A DNA stretch of 64,000 nt from Candidatus Thiodiazotropha sp. (ex Myrtea sp. 'scaly one' KF741663). GTDB taxonomy: Bacteria > Pseudomonadota > Gammaproteobacteria > Chromatiales > Chromatiaceae. Below, piece after piece: positions 1-8,859 of the stretch. Position 1 is the stretch's first letter. Every line of letters begins with the position of its first letter. The notes below the pieces were generated by a model, which was not told the origin of the DNA, ran no database searches, and worked only from the letters and a program-made list of their open reading frames with translations. The stretch spans positions 186,001 through 250,000 of the forward strand of contig JAHXIQ010000001.1 of assembly GCA_025655555.1 (NCBI GenBank). Reading direction: 5' to 3'. The position numbers and the translations under genes were made by a program.

Positions 1-1252
1 TGTTTCGGTTAATCAGTTTTTCGCTCAATCCACCCATGGTCTCAATACCGAGCGAGAGTGGAATCACGTCCAGTAACAGCATCTCATCATTGGGCTTGTT
101 ACCAGCCAGAATATCAGCCTGAATCGCGGCACCCACGGCCACCACACGATCAGGATCTATGTCCACCAGTGGCTCGCTACCAAATAGCTCACCCACCTTC
201 TCTCGAACTCTGGGCACACGGGTGGAACCGCCCACCATCACTACCTCATTCACCTCATCCGGGATCAGACCTGCATCACGCAAGGCTCTACGGCAAGCCA
301 TCTGGGTCTTTTTAATCAACGGATCGATAAGTTGATTGAACGTCTCACGACTCAGCTCATGCTCCCAGCAGCTACCGTCATCCAGCGTGATGCTTACTTT
401 AGTCACTTCAGTATCGCTGAGTGCCTCTTTAGCATCACAGGCTGCCCGCATCAGACGTTTCTGCAGACCATGATCGGCATCATCACCGATGGCTGCCTGC
501 TGCATAATCCATTCGGCAACGACCCGGTCGAAATCATCTCCACCCAGTGCGGAATCACCACCGGTGGCCATAACCTCGAACACACCTTTGTTGAGTCGCA
601 GAATTGAGATATCAAAAGTCCCGCCACCCAGATCATAGATAGCGTGTATACCTTCAGCCCGCTTGTCGAGTCCATAGGCAACAGCCGCCGCAGTGGGCTC
701 ATTGAGCAGACGAAACACATGCAATCCTGCCAGTTTCGCCGCATCTTTAGTCGCCTGACGCTGGGCCTCATCGAAATAGGCCGGCACGGTGATCACAACG
801 CCGGACAGGTCGCCCCCCAGTGTCTCCTCGGCCCGATCGGAGAGTACCTTAAGCACCTCAGCAGAAACTTCGATTGGACTGATATCGCCAGCCGCCGTCT
901 GGATGCGGGGTACTGTGGTGTGTTCCTGAATGAAGCGGTAGGGCAAGCGGCTTCCCAGGGTCTTGATATCCTGCACGCCGCGACCAATCAAACGCTTGGC
1001 AGATGAAATCGTATTCAGCGGATCCGCCGCCTCTTCCGCTCTGGCTACATGGCCCACATCGATGCCATCCACCCTGTAACGTACAACAGAAGGTAACAGA
1101 TGACGGCCGGCAGTATCCGGCAGAGTTTCTGCATTCCCACTGCGTACGCTGGCCACCAGAGAGTTAGTGGTGCCCAGATCAATACCGGCAGCAAGTTTGT
1201 GTTGGTGAGGCGCTTGCGCCTGTCCCGGTTCCGCTATCTGTAGAAGAGCCAT
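1..1252 (-). CDS. hscA: Fe-S protein maturation chaperone HscA (Hsp70 family), C-terminus cut by window edge
   Basis: Reading the minus strand from ATG at 1252 gives an Hsp70 with no stop before the window edge, so about 417 of roughly 620 residues are present. The N-terminus carries the phosphate-binding motif GIDLGTTNS near residues 23-31, and DLGGGTFD follows near residue 210. The extended leader before GIDLGTTNS is typical of HscA rather than DnaK. HscA is the ATP-driven chaperone that, with the co-chaperone HscB, helps move the 2Fe-2S cluster from IscU to apo-proteins. It lies downstream of hscB in the isc operon with a gap of about 190 bases, which could hold an extra promoter. The peptide-binding domain is outside the window. 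The family assignment rests on sequence motifs and operon position together. Confidence 0.95.
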   Translation of the reverse strand, partial: MALLQIAEPGQAQAPHQHKLAAGIDLGTTNSLVASVRSGNAETLPDTAGRHLLPSVVRYRVDGIDVGHVARAEEAADPLNTISSAKRLIGRGVQDIKTLGSRLPYRFIQEHTTVPRIQTAAGDISPIEVSAEVLKVLSDRAEETLGGDLSGVVITVPAYFDEAQRQATKDAAKLAGLHVFRLLNEPTAAAVAYGLDKRAEGIHAIYDLGGGTFDISILRLNKGVFEVMATGGDSALGGDDFDRVVAEWIMQQAAIGDDADHGLQKRLMRAACDAKEALSDTEVTKVSITLDDGSCWEHELSRETFNQLIDPLIKKTQMACRRALRDAGLIPDEVNEVVMVGGSTRVPRVREKVGELFGSEPLVDIDPDRVVAVGAAIQADILAGNKPNDEMLLLDVIPLSLGIETMGGLSEKLINRN

Positions 1253-1440
1253 GTTTTTTCAACGCATCATCAAGTGATCGGGCTTACCGATAGAAAACTA
1301 CTACCTGTCCGGAAAGGACAAATATCTTACTCAGCGCAGGCTGTAAAAATGTCGAGTTTCTGGTCATTGTTATATGCTCAAACTATAGAACTTGCCACTT
1401 GTGATTCACAACATTGAAATAGGATTCGGTCTAACGCCTA

Positions 1441-1989
1441 TCAGCCCAGTTCATCCTCGAGCTCTGCCTCAACCGTCTCTGCCTCACTTCGCAGCTTTTG
1501 CAGAAACCGCATCTTGCGTAAAATTTCTCTCGCTGCCGCCAACTGGTCATCGGTGGGTGTCTCGAACTGTACGGCCATCTGTCCCACCAGACTGGTAATC
1601 TGTTTGTTGACCCGGTTGCTGATATCCAGCACAGCTTCGTAGGGATCGTCCTGCCTTCGCACTTCCTCCAGTTGCTCGCGCAACTCCATCTGCTGCATGA
1701 GGAAACCCATATCCTGAGTGGATTCATTCTGAGCATCCATCTCGACACCGTGAAGCGTCAGGAGATAGCTGCCCCTGGCAATCGGGTCTTTAAGTGTTTC
1801 TAATGCTTCATTGATCAACGCCGCGCCTTGTACCGAGATCCGGCGCTCCTGATCCGTTGCATTGGCAAAACGATCAGGATGAACAATCCGTTGCAGGTCG
1901 CGATAGCGATCCGACAGAGCGTTGGCATCCACGATATAACTTACCGGTAGACCAAAGAGTTCAAAGTAGTTTTTCGAAAAATCCAGCAT
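1441..1989 (-). CDS. hscB: Fe-S cluster co-chaperone HscB (J-domain protein)
   Basis: This encodes 182 residues if ATG at 1989 is used. An upstream ATG at 2028 would add 13 residues that do not look like the family, and neither start has a clear ribosome site. The N-terminal J-domain begins MLDFSKNYFELFGLP and holds the diagnostic HPD at residues 37-39, which stimulates the HscA ATPase. The C-terminal part is a helical bundle that in the family binds IscU. Length is close to the usual 170-176 residues. It sits between iscA and hscA in the conserved order. The protein acts in the cytoplasm to deliver IscU to HscA. Confidence 0.93.
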   Translation of the reverse strand: MLDFSKNYFELFGLPVSYIVDANALSDRYRDLQRIVHPDRFANATDQERRISVQGAALINEALETLKDPIARGSYLLTLHGVEMDAQNESTQDMGFLMQQMELREQLEEVRRQDDPYEAVLDISNRVNKQITSLVGQMAVQFETPTDDQLAAAREILRKMRFLQKLRSEAETVEAELEDELG

Positions 1990-2056
1990 ATCGAAAAAAA
2001 CGGCCACCTTGGGGCAGCCGTCTCTCATTCAGAAAGTATGTGTCAGTGGTATGCAA

Positions 2057-2380
2057 TCAGACCCCGAAGCTCTCGCCACAACCACATTCGCTTGTGACAT
2101 TGGGGTTATTGAACTTGAACCCCTCGTTGAGACCTTCCCGTGTATAGTCGACTTCGGTGCCGTCCAGATAGACAAGGCTCTTGGGATCAACCACGACCTT
2201 AACACCATGTCCCTCGAAGACTACGTCTTCTTCCTGCAGTTCATCAACGAACTCCATCTCATAGGCCATACCTGAACAACCTGAAGTACGTACAGCCAGC
2301 CTGATACCCACGCCATTACCTCTGTTGTTGAGGAAGGTCTGCACATGCTTTGCTGCTGCTTCAGTGATCGTGATTCCCAT
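2057..2380 (-). CDS. iscA: Iron-sulfur cluster assembly protein IscA
   Basis: This 107-residue A-type carrier has the three conserved cysteines: Cys35 in the SGCSGM motif, and Cys99 and Cys101 in the C-terminal CGCGES motif. A-type carriers bind iron or a cluster at these cysteines and pass 4Fe-4S clusters to client enzymes. The full-length match, the position between iscU and hscB, and the same strand make the assignment secure. The gap to iscU is about 44 bases, in keeping with cotranscription. Confidence 0.96.
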   Translation of the reverse strand: MGITITEAAAKHVQTFLNNRGNGVGIRLAVRTSGCSGMAYEMEFVDELQEEDVVFEGHGVKVVVDPKSLVYLDGTEVDYTREGLNEGFKFNNPNVTSECGCGESFGV

Positions 2381-2424
2381 GATGCCGCTCTGTTGTTTAA
2401 CTAGACTTAATCTGATCCGGACAG

Positions 2425-2808
2425 CTATTTAGGCCGCTTTTCAGCATAGTCTTTGATCGCTGCCTTGATAGCATCTTCAGCCAGCACTGAACAGTGCACC
2501 TTGACGGGCGGCAGTGCAAGTTCTTCAGCGATCTCAGAATTCTTGATCTGCTGTGCCTCATCCAGGGTTTTTCCCTTGACCCATTCGGTGAGCAGGCTGC
2601 TGGATGCAATCGCTGAGCCGCATCCATAAGTCTTGAAGCGGGCATCTTCAATAACGCCAGCATCACTGACCTTAATCTGCAGACGCATCACATCACCACA
2701 GGCGGGTGCGCCAACCATGCCGGTACCGACAGATGTATCTTCATTATCGAATGTACCGACATTACGGGGATTCTCATAATGGTCCAGGACCTTGTCGCTG
2801 TATGCCAT
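2425..2808 (-). CDS. iscU: Fe-S cluster assembly scaffold IscU
   Basis: This 127-residue scaffold is essentially the standard length. The cluster ligands Cys37 (in ACGDVM), Cys63 (in YGCGSA) and Cys106 (in HCSVLAEDA) are all present, with Asp39 next to the first. The LPPVK motif recognised by the HscA peptide-binding domain is at residues 99-103. IscU receives sulfur from IscS and builds a 2Fe-2S cluster that HscA/HscB then releases. The gene lies 24 bases downstream of iscS in the same operon. Confidence 0.97.
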   Translation of the reverse strand: MAYSDKVLDHYENPRNVGTFDNEDTSVGTGMVGAPACGDVMRLQIKVSDAGVIEDARFKTYGCGSAIASSSLLTEWVKGKTLDEAQQIKNSEIAEELALPPVKVHCSVLAEDAIKAAIKDYAEKRPK

Positions 2809-2832
2809 AATCTTAAACCTCAGTTGAAGCGC

Positions 2833-4047
2833 TCAGTGCGCTGCCCATTGGATCGATTTCAGATCGATACCGTCTTTGAACATCTCCCAGAGGGGGGACA
2901 GCTCTCGCAGCCGTTGTACCTCTGTACGAATCTTGTCGATGGCGTAGTCCACCTCTTCGGTGGTGGAAAACCGGCCCAGCGTGAAGCGGATGGAGCTGTG
3001 CGCCAACTCATCCTCTCGCCCCAGCGCCCTGAGTACATAGCTGGGCTCGAGACTGGCAGAGGTACAGGCAGAACCCGATGAGACCGCCAGATCCTTCAGC
3101 GCCATGATCAGTGATTCACCCTCGACAAAGGCGAAGCTGACATTGAGATTGCCGGCTACCCGCTGATTCTCGTCCCCATTGAGATAGACCTCTTCCATGT
3201 CACTGATACCGTCCCACAGACGATTTCGCAGAATGAGTACCCGCTCATTTTCTGTAGACATCTCTTCGGCTGCGAGGCGGAAAGCTTCTCCCATACCGAC
3301 AATCTGATGGGTCGGCAGAGTACCTGATCGCATCCCACGCTCATGTCCGCCGCCATGCATCTGTGCCTCGAGACGAACCCTGGGCTTACGCTGCACATAG
3401 AGTGCACCGATACCCTTGGGACCATAAATCTTGTGTGCGGAGAAGGACATCAGATCGACCTTCAAATTCGCCAGATCGATGGGGACCTTCCCGGCGCTCT
3501 GCGCCGCATCCACATGAAACAGAATCTTCCGTGCACGGGTCATCTCGCCGATGGCCTCGATATCCTGGATCACGCCGATTTCGTTATTCACGTGCATGAT
3601 AGAAACCAGGATAGTGTCATCGCGCAATGCAGCTTCCAGCTTCCCCAGGTCGATCAAACCAGTGGGTTCTGGCTCCAGGTAGGTGATCTCGTAGCCTTCG
3701 CGCTCGAGTTGTCTGCAGGTATCAAGTACCGCCTTGTGCTCTGTTTTGCAGGTAACGATATGGCGGCCTTTTTTTACGTAAAACTGCGCCGCACCCTTGA
3801 TCGCCAGATTATCCGACTCTGTGGCACCTGAGGTCCAAACGATCTCCTTTGGGTCTGCATTGACCAGCTCAGCGACCTGCTTGCGTGCCCGCGTGACAGC
3901 CTCATCCGCCTCCCAACCAAAGGCATGGGAACGTGAGGCCGGGTTACCGAAACAGCCGTCCGGAGTCAGGTGACTGCACATCAACTCCGCGACGCGTGGA
4001 TCAACCGGCGTGGTCGCCGAGTAGTCCATATAGATCGGTAACTTCAT
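2833..4047 (-). CDS. iscS: Cysteine desulfurase IscS
   Basis: This 404-residue class V PLP enzyme has the standard IscS length. The PLP lysine is in the [10 protein letters not shown] motif near residue 206, and the mobile-loop catalytic cysteine is in [10 protein letters not shown] near residue 328. It converts L-cysteine to alanine and carries the sulfur as a persulfide for IscU, tRNA thiolation and other acceptors. The N-terminus [16 protein letters not shown] is characteristic. It follows iscR by 25 bases, so it is probably controlled by the IscR-regulated promoter at 4590-4618. Confidence 0.97.
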   Translation of the reverse strand: MKLPIYMDYSATTPVDPRVAELMCSHLTPDGCFGNPASRSHAFGWEADEAVTRARKQVAELVNADPKEIVWTSGATESDNLAIKGAAQFYVKKGRHIVTCKTEHKAVLDTCRQLEREGYEITYLEPEPTGLIDLGKLEAALRDDTILVSIMHVNNEIGVIQDIEAIGEMTRARKILFHVDAAQSAGKVPIDLANLKVDLMSFSAHKIYGPKGIGALYVQRKPRVRLEAQMHGGGHERGMRSGTLPTHQIVGMGEAFRLAAEEMSTENERVLILRNRLWDGISDMEEVYLNGDENQRVAGNLNVSFAFVEGESLIMALKDLAVSSGSACTSASLEPSYVLRALGREDELAHSSIRFTLGRFSTTEEVDYAIDKIRTEVQRLRELSPLWEMFKDGIDLKSIQWAAH

Positions 4048-4072
4048 CTCAAACTCCGAAAATCATTATCAA

Positions 4073-4558
4073 TCACACGCCTGCAGGCGTTCCAACCTGA
4101 TCAAGCAGGGATGCGTCGACATCACCGTGTTCCTGTCGATCAGCCACCTCACGAACCGCTTTGCGGTCCATCAAATCCTGCAGACTGATATTGTTGAGGT
4201 AGGTGTATATCTGATTGCTCAGATCCGACCAGAGATCGTGGGTCAGACAACGTTCATTATTCTGACAGTTGTGGGCACCATGACATTTGGTCGTATCCAT
4301 ATTCTCATCGACAGCCGAAATGACCTCGCCGATAAAAATCTCTCTGGCCTCTTTTCCCAAGCTATAACCGCCACCAGGACCTCTGACACTGGCAACCAGA
4401 GACTGCCGTCTCAGGCGGGAAAAAAGTTGCTCCAGATAGGAAAGAGAAATTCCCTGCCTCTGAGCAATATCTGCCAGTGTAATCGGGCCCTCTCCATAGT
4501 GGAGCGCCAGATCCAGCATGGCTGTCACGGCATATCGACCTTTTGTGGTAAGCTTCAC
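4073..4558 (-). CDS. iscR: Fe-S cluster regulator IscR (Rrf2 family)
   Basis: The 161-residue protein starts with GTG at 4558, preceded by an AGGGAG ribosome site. The N-terminal winged helix begins [18 protein letters not shown]. Cluster ligands Cys92, Cys98, Cys104 and His107 are all present ([17 protein letters not shown]), so it should bind a 2Fe-2S cluster. With its cluster, IscR represses the isc operon by binding type 1 sites; without it, it activates type 2 sites such as suf. A type 1-like operator lies in its own promoter just upstream, which supports autoregulation here. Confidence 0.97.
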   Translation of the reverse strand: MKLTTKGRYAVTAMLDLALHYGEGPITLADIAQRQGISLSYLEQLFSRLRRQSLVASVRGPGGGYSLGKEAREIFIGEVISAVDENMDTTKCHGAHNCQNNERCLTHDLWSDLSNQIYTYLNNISLQDLMDRKAVREVADRQEHGDVDASLLDQVGTPAGV

Positions 4559-4589
4559 GTTATCGGCTCCCTGTATATCTTCATGCGCT

Positions 4590-4618
4590 AATATACTTTC
4601 CCAACTAAAATAGTCAAG
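4590..4618 (-). promoter_or_regulatory. isc operon promoter overlapped by an IscR type 1 operator
   Basis: On the minus strand, TTGACT (4617-4612) and TATATT (4595-4590) are separated by 16 bases and make a good sigma-70 promoter about 30 bases upstream of iscR. The sequence CTTGACTATTTTAGTTGGG (4618-4600) fits the half-site pattern of the Escherichia coli IscR type 1 motif (YYGACT-RWWWY-AGTCRRS) with one mismatch, and it covers the -35 box. That geometry predicts repression by cluster-loaded IscR. Seen by eye; no matrix score was computed. Confidence 0.75.
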
Positions 4619-4633
4619 ATTTCGACACCCCTT

Positions 4634-5467
4634 TTATTCAGAGGTTTTCTCTTCCCCGGTTATCTGCTCTTCAATTTTCTGCAGCTCCTCTGCGGTCGAG
4701 ATGATCTCGCAGGAGTCCAATGCAGGCAGTTCTTCATCCGTCTCTTCCACACCCATACGCTTGAGTGCTTCACACATCGACTGCATTTTGCTATCCATCA
4801 CGTGCATATGATCGAGCATGCAATTGATCGCCTGAGCGACCGGATCCGGTGCATCTTTGGTGGCCCCGTAGGCATCGAAACCGATCTTTTTGGCGATCGC
4901 CTCCCTATGCCCGCTCTCTTCCTGCTGCCTGGCGGTAATCAGCTTGCCCGGCACACCCACGACGGTAGCGCCAGCCGGGACGTCCTTCACCACCACGGAA
5001 TTGGAGCCGATCCTTGCACCTTCACCAATAAGAATCGGCCCGAGAACCTTGGCACCTGCACCGACTACCACATTATCTGAAAGGGTTGGGTGGCGTTTCC
5101 CCTTCTGCCAGCTGGTACCGCCAAGCGTCACGCCATGGTAGAGCGTGCAGTCATCACCGATAACTGCCGTTTCACCAATCACGACGCCCATGCCGTGATC
5201 GATAAAAAAACGTCTGCCAATGACTGCGCCGGGGTGTATTTCGATGCCTGTAAGCCATCGTCCGAGATTGGAAAACAGGCGTGCGATAGTTTTTAGGCCA
5301 AAATTCCACAGCTTGTGAGAAAGACGGTGGAAAATAATGGCGTGAACGCCCGGATAGGAGATCAATATCTCAAATGTATTGCGCGCGGCAGGATCGCGCT
5401 CAAAAACACTTTGGATATCCTCCTTCCAACGGGAGACCTTTTTGTCTGGTGTATTTTCCAACGGCAT
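4634..5467 (-). CDS. cysE: Serine O-acetyltransferase
   Basis: ATG at 5467 gives 277 residues starting [11 protein letters not shown] longer frame running to 5695 is not used because its first 76 codons lie in the inserted element at 5490-5754. The central region has left-handed beta-helix hexapeptide repeats with the catalytic histidines in the [11 protein letters not shown] and LYHGVTLGG motifs. The enzyme makes O-acetylserine from serine and acetyl-CoA, the carbon skeleton for cysteine, and cysteine is the sulfur donor for IscS. The C-terminal tail of about 80 residues is acidic and longer than in Escherichia coli CysE, as in EpsC-type forms. The neighbours trmJ and iscR match Pseudomonas gene order. 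Confidence 0.93.
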   Translation of the reverse strand: MPLENTPDKKVSRWKEDIQSVFERDPAARNTFEILISYPGVHAIIFHRLSHKLWNFGLKTIARLFSNLGRWLTGIEIHPGAVIGRRFFIDHGMGVVIGETAVIGDDCTLYHGVTLGGTSWQKGKRHPTLSDNVVVGAGAKVLGPILIGEGARIGSNSVVVKDVPAGATVVGVPGKLITARQQEESGHREAIAKKIGFDAYGATKDAPDPVAQAINCMLDHMHVMDSKMQSMCEALKRMGVEETDEELPALDSCEIISTAEELQKIEEQITGEEKTSE

Positions 5468-5487
5468 ACCTGACTCGGGGATCCCCT

Positions 5488-5756
5488 TAGGGCCTGTTAA
5501 CACTAATCCAATGCGCCCTGCTGGAGCTGTTTTTGTACCCAGCAAGGCAGAATGAGCGTGGTGTAGCCCGGCTACATGAGCGAATGATAACGCCGCTGGG
5601 TGCAAAAACAGCCCCAGCCCTTCGGGTTGAGCCTGAAAAAGCGCCACTCGGCGTTGCTCGTCGCTCATTTGGAATAACCAAACTTCTCTCCTCATGCCTT
5701 GATTGGCGCTTTTTCAGGCTCAACAGGGCGCATTGGATTAGTGTTAACAGGCCCTA
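5488..5756. mobile_element. MITE-like element, copy 1 (265 bp, TA duplication)
   Basis: The core 5490-5754 is bounded by perfect 31-base inverted repeats that start GGGCCTGTTAACACTAATCC, and by TA on each side (5488-5489 and 5755-5756). It encodes no transposase; open frames inside are short and run through the repeats. It is the same length as copy 3 (34627-34891) and differs from it at about seven positions by eye. TA duplications are typical of IS630/Tc1-mariner-type transposition, so a transposase elsewhere is the likely mover (inference). It lies between trmJ and cysE, ending 22 bases before the cysE start. Confidence 0.88.
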
Positions 5757-5849
5757 GGATGTCTATTCAAAAATAGTGGCACGAGGGTGGCAAATTATCC
5801 ACAATCCCACTCAAATTACTAGGGTATTCATGGAAAATACCAATCTGCC

Positions 5850-6575
5850 TCAGCGACGCATCGATTTCCCACCCTGCATGGCACTGAGAATCCCCCTCAG
5901 AATGTTGATTTCGTCCTTATCGGGACGGGCGCGTTGGAACAAGCTGCGAAGACGACGCAACAGTCTTTCCGACTGCCTGGGATCGGTAAAACCCACATCA
6001 TCCAGAGCCTGAGCCAGATGCTCATGAAAACCCTGCATCATCTCTGCCGTTGCCAGATCTCGTGGTATTTCATTCGGACTATTGAGCTCCAGCATCGAGG
6101 CCAGATAAATCTCATAGCTTAATACCTGCACAGCGGCACCCAGATTCAACGAACTGTATGCCTCATTAGTGGGTATATGTACCAGAAAATTACATCGATC
6201 CAGCTCGCTGTTGCTCAGCCCCGATTTTTCTCGACCAAAGACCAGGGCCACTTCACCAAGCGCAGCCTCATCCGTCAGCTTAGTCGCAGCATTTCGTGGT
6301 GACAGCACCGGCCAGGATATTGTTCTGGACCGGGCGCTGGTCCCCACGACCAAATGGCAGCCGCTCAGTGCCTCATCCAGCGAATTGTGCACTATCGCAT
6401 TGGCAAGCAGATCATCGGCCCCAGATGCCCGGGAAGTTGCCTCTTCACTGGGGTAGTGATGGGGTGTCACAAGATGCATCTGACTCAGGCACATATTTTT
6501 CATGGCCCGTGCAGCGGCACCGATGTTGCCGGGGTGGCTGGTATCGACCAATACGATTCGGATGTTGTTCAGCAT
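5850..6575 (-). CDS. trmJ: tRNA (cytidine/uridine-2'-O)-methyltransferase TrmJ
   Basis: ATG at 6575 gives 241 residues; a TTG three codons earlier is possible. The protein begins MLNNIRIVLVDTSHPGNIGA, the SPOUT-family start with the HPGNIGAAARAM motif. ALVFGREKSGLSN and the NLGAAVQVLSYEIY knot motif follow. TrmJ methylates the 2'-OH of nucleotide 32 in the anticodon loop of several tRNAs using SAM. The C-terminal region of about 75 residues is the helical extension specific to TrmJ. In Escherichia coli and Pseudomonas it lies between suhB and the isc genes, as here. Confidence 0.94.
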   Translation of the reverse strand: MLNNIRIVLVDTSHPGNIGAAARAMKNMCLSQMHLVTPHHYPSEEATSRASGADDLLANAIVHNSLDEALSGCHLVVGTSARSRTISWPVLSPRNAATKLTDEAALGEVALVFGREKSGLSNSELDRCNFLVHIPTNEAYSSLNLGAAVQVLSYEIYLASMLELNSPNEIPRDLATAEMMQGFHEHLAQALDDVGFTDPRQSERLLRRLRSLFQRARPDKDEINILRGILSAMQGGKSMRR

Positions 6576-6741
6576 GGTGCGCAAGCCTACATGATTTCCT
6601 GATCCATGTTGAGCCTCTGCTTATTCAGATCACGAATAGGCTTTTCATCCGGCTATTTTGAGCAGTGATCTCCCGTGGTGGGAGGCGGACCACTGACAAA
6701 ACGGTTTATCAGCACCCGCACATGCTGTATCCTCGCCGCCC

Positions 6742-7539
6742 ATGAATCCGATGGTAACCATAGCTGTACGTGCCGCCCGTGAGGCTGGGCGTGTCATCAC
6801 CCGTAATTTCAACCGGGTCGATCGCTTGACCATCGCTGATAAAGGTAAGAACGATTTCGTCACTGAAGTCGACCGCAACGCAGAAGCCGCCATCATTGCC
6901 GTTTTACGGGATAAATATCCGCACCACGCCATACTGGCCGAGGAGAGTGGTACCCATGACGGTAATGAATACCAGTGGATCATCGACCCCCTCGACGGCA
7001 CCACCAATTTCCTGCATGGCCTGCCCCAGTTTGCCGTCTCGATTGCATTGAAGGTCAAAGGCCGCTTGGAAATCGGCGTGGTCTACGACCCCATCAAAGA
7101 AGAGATGTACACCGCCAGCCGTGGTGAAGGCGCACTCGTCAACGATAGAAAGATCCGGGTCTCCAACCGCAAAACCCTGGATGGCGCCCTGCTTGGTACT
7201 GGCCTGCCCTACCGCGATTTCCGCTTCATGGAAAACTACATGGGCATGCTGAAAGATCTGATTCAGGATACTGCTGGCGTACGGCGTCCCGGCTCTGCCG
7301 CCCTCGATTTCGCCTATGTGGCTTCAGGCATTACAGACGGCTTCTGGGAACTCGGTCTGAGTGAGTGGGATTTCGCCGCAGGGGCACTGCTGGTCAGAGA
7401 GGCTGGGGGAATGGTCACCGATATCGGAGGCGGTGAAAAATTCCTGGAAACCGGCAACGTGATCGCTGGCGGCATCAAGGTTCACCATGCCATGCTGAGA
7501 CGCATTCAGCCACATCTCAACAGCAAACTCACCGCTTAA
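6742..7539 (+). CDS. suhB: Inositol-1-monophosphatase SuhB
   Basis: The 265-residue protein contains the family metal-binding motifs: EESG near residues 71-74, WIIDPLDGTTNFLHG near 83-97, and WDFAAGALLVREAGG in the C-terminal half. These bind the Mg2+ ions that cleave inositol monophosphate. In Escherichia coli SuhB also joins the rRNA antitermination complex. It is transcribed away from trmJ, which is the usual arrangement in gammaproteobacteria. Full length, no anomalies. Confidence 0.95.
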   Translation: MNPMVTIAVRAAREAGRVITRNFNRVDRLTIADKGKNDFVTEVDRNAEAAIIAVLRDKYPHHAILAEESGTHDGNEYQWIIDPLDGTTNFLHGLPQFAVSIALKVKGRLEIGVVYDPIKEEMYTASRGEGALVNDRKIRVSNRKTLDGALLGTGLPYRDFRFMENYMGMLKDLIQDTAGVRRPGSAALDFAYVASGITDGFWELGLSEWDFAAGALLVREAGGMVTDIGGGEKFLETGNVIAGGIKVHHAMLRRIQPHLNSKLTA

Positions 7540-7661
7540 TTCCCATCCCCAAGAACAAGGTTCACAGATTCGGCTGAACCTCAAAAAAGCGGCTCAAGAA
7601 ACCCTCCCGGCAACCGTTACCGGTGTTAAATCAACAGTGATTTACCACACGGTCAAGCCAC

Positions 7662-7835
7662 ATGAGTGAAAATAACAACCGGCCTCCCATACTCAGCGAT
7701 GTCGCCCTCGAACGGGTTATGCGTGATGTGCTTGGGCTGTGGGAACACCCTGCTGTTGCAGGGGTTGGCGAGGAGTCAACCACAATAGGGAGTGATCAGG
7801 AGATCACGCATGATGAGCCTGACGAATGCCCCTAG
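7662..7835 (+). CDS. Possible small protein, 57 residues, unknown
   Basis: ATG at 7662 opens a 57-codon frame beginning MSENNNRPPILSDVALERVM and ending at TAG 7833-7835. It is acidic at its C-terminus, has no cysteine apart from one near the end, no membrane segment and no recognised domain. The only support is that it fills an otherwise empty 370-base gap between suhB and secF and has a plausible soluble composition. The ribosome site is weak. A short uncharacterised gene is known at the corresponding place in Pseudomonas, but similarity cannot be judged here. Confidence 0.3.
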   Translation: MSENNNRPPILSDVALERVMRDVLGLWEHPAVAGVGEESTTIGSDQEITHDEPDECP

Positions 7836-7908
7836 TCGTTGATAGTCAATACGCCCGGAAAGTCCAGGTTATCGTCCTTTTCCAACCTCCAACAAAGCCA
7901 ATAAATCC

Positions 7909-8844
7909 TTAAGGCATCTCATCAGCAGTTTCATCTTCTTTTTTCACCGGCATCAGGTCAGCCTTGCTGACTCCCATCATGAGAATCGCACTGCCGGCCA
8001 CATAGATGGATGAGTAGGTACCCACCACCACACCGACAATCAATGCCAAGGCGAAGCCATGAATGATCTCGCCGCCAAAGAAAAACAGCGACAGCAACAC
8101 CAGAAGGGTTGTCATTGAGGTCACGAGAGTACGGGAAAGGGTCTGATTCAGAGATGAGTTGATGATCGTTTTTGAATCACCTTTGCGGATCTTGCGGAAA
8201 TTCTCGCGGATTCGGTCGTAAACTACGATGGTATCGTTGAGAGAGTAACCGATCACCGCCAACACCGCTGCCAGCACCGGTAGGTCGAACTCCACCTGAA
8301 ACAATGAAAAGATGCCGATGGTGATAATCACGTCATGGATCAACGCGATCACCGCACCGACAGCGAAGCGGTACTCAAAGCGAAGCCCGACATAGATCAG
8401 GATGCCGATCAGGGCATAGAGCATGGCCAGCCCACCGTCTTCGGTCAATTCATCACCCACTTGAGGCCCGACAAACTCTACTCGCCTGAGGTCTGCACTG
8501 CTCTCCAGGCCTTGCATGGCACTGAAAGCGTGATCGCTCAGCTCCGCACTCTCAACATCTTCCTGTGGCGCCAGTCGGATCAGGACATCGCGGGAGGTGC
8601 CGAAGTGCTGCACCACGGCATCACCAAAACCCTCTGCCGAAAGCTTCTCACGTACGGATGGCAGTTCGACTGCAGCCGGAAAACCAACCTCTACCAGCGT
8701 ACCGCCCGTGAAGTCGATACCCAGATTGAGGCCTTTAGCGACAATAGAGCCTAAAGCCACCACGATCAGCAGAATGGAGAGAATCATGGCCAGCTTACGC
8801 TTGCCCATGAAATCGATATGCGTCTCACGTTTGAACAGTTGCAT
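7909..8844 (-). CDS. secF: Protein translocase subunit SecF
   Basis: This 311-residue membrane protein starts with the TM1 region after MQLFKRETHIDFMGKRKLAM. It continues through the LGIDFTGGTLVEV motif and a periplasmic domain, then five more TM segments including VLAVIGYSLNDTIVVYDRIR, a signature of RND-type SecF. With SecD it uses the proton motive force to assist late steps of Sec export in the inner membrane. It follows secD by 15 bases. Length and motifs are complete. Confidence 0.96.
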   Translation of the reverse strand: MQLFKRETHIDFMGKRKLAMILSILLIVVALGSIVAKGLNLGIDFTGGTLVEVGFPAAVELPSVREKLSAEGFGDAVVQHFGTSRDVLIRLAPQEDVESAELSDHAFSAMQGLESSADLRRVEFVGPQVGDELTEDGGLAMLYALIGILIYVGLRFEYRFAVGAVIALIHDVIITIGIFSLFQVEFDLPVLAAVLAVIGYSLNDTIVVYDRIRENFRKIRKGDSKTIINSSLNQTLSRTLVTSMTTLLVLLSLFFFGGEIIHGFALALIVGVVVGTYSSIYVAGSAILMMGVSKADLMPVKKEDETADEMP

Positions 8845-8859
8845 CTCTAGTGCGCCCCT

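Noticed and set aside
1253..1440. Extra gene in the hscB-hscA gap
   Set aside because: No open frame of useful length with a ribosome site was found on either strand; it is treated as a spacer.
5468..5695. N-terminal extension of CysE by 76 codons
   Set aside because: It is almost entirely MITE copy 1 sequence and unlike any serine acetyltransferase N-terminus.
5487..5757. Open frames of 74-78 codons within MITE copies 1 and 3 (products ending WISVNRP)
   Set aside because: They lie wholly in inverted-repeat DNA, occur on both strands, and recur only because the element recurs. No start site or domain supports them.
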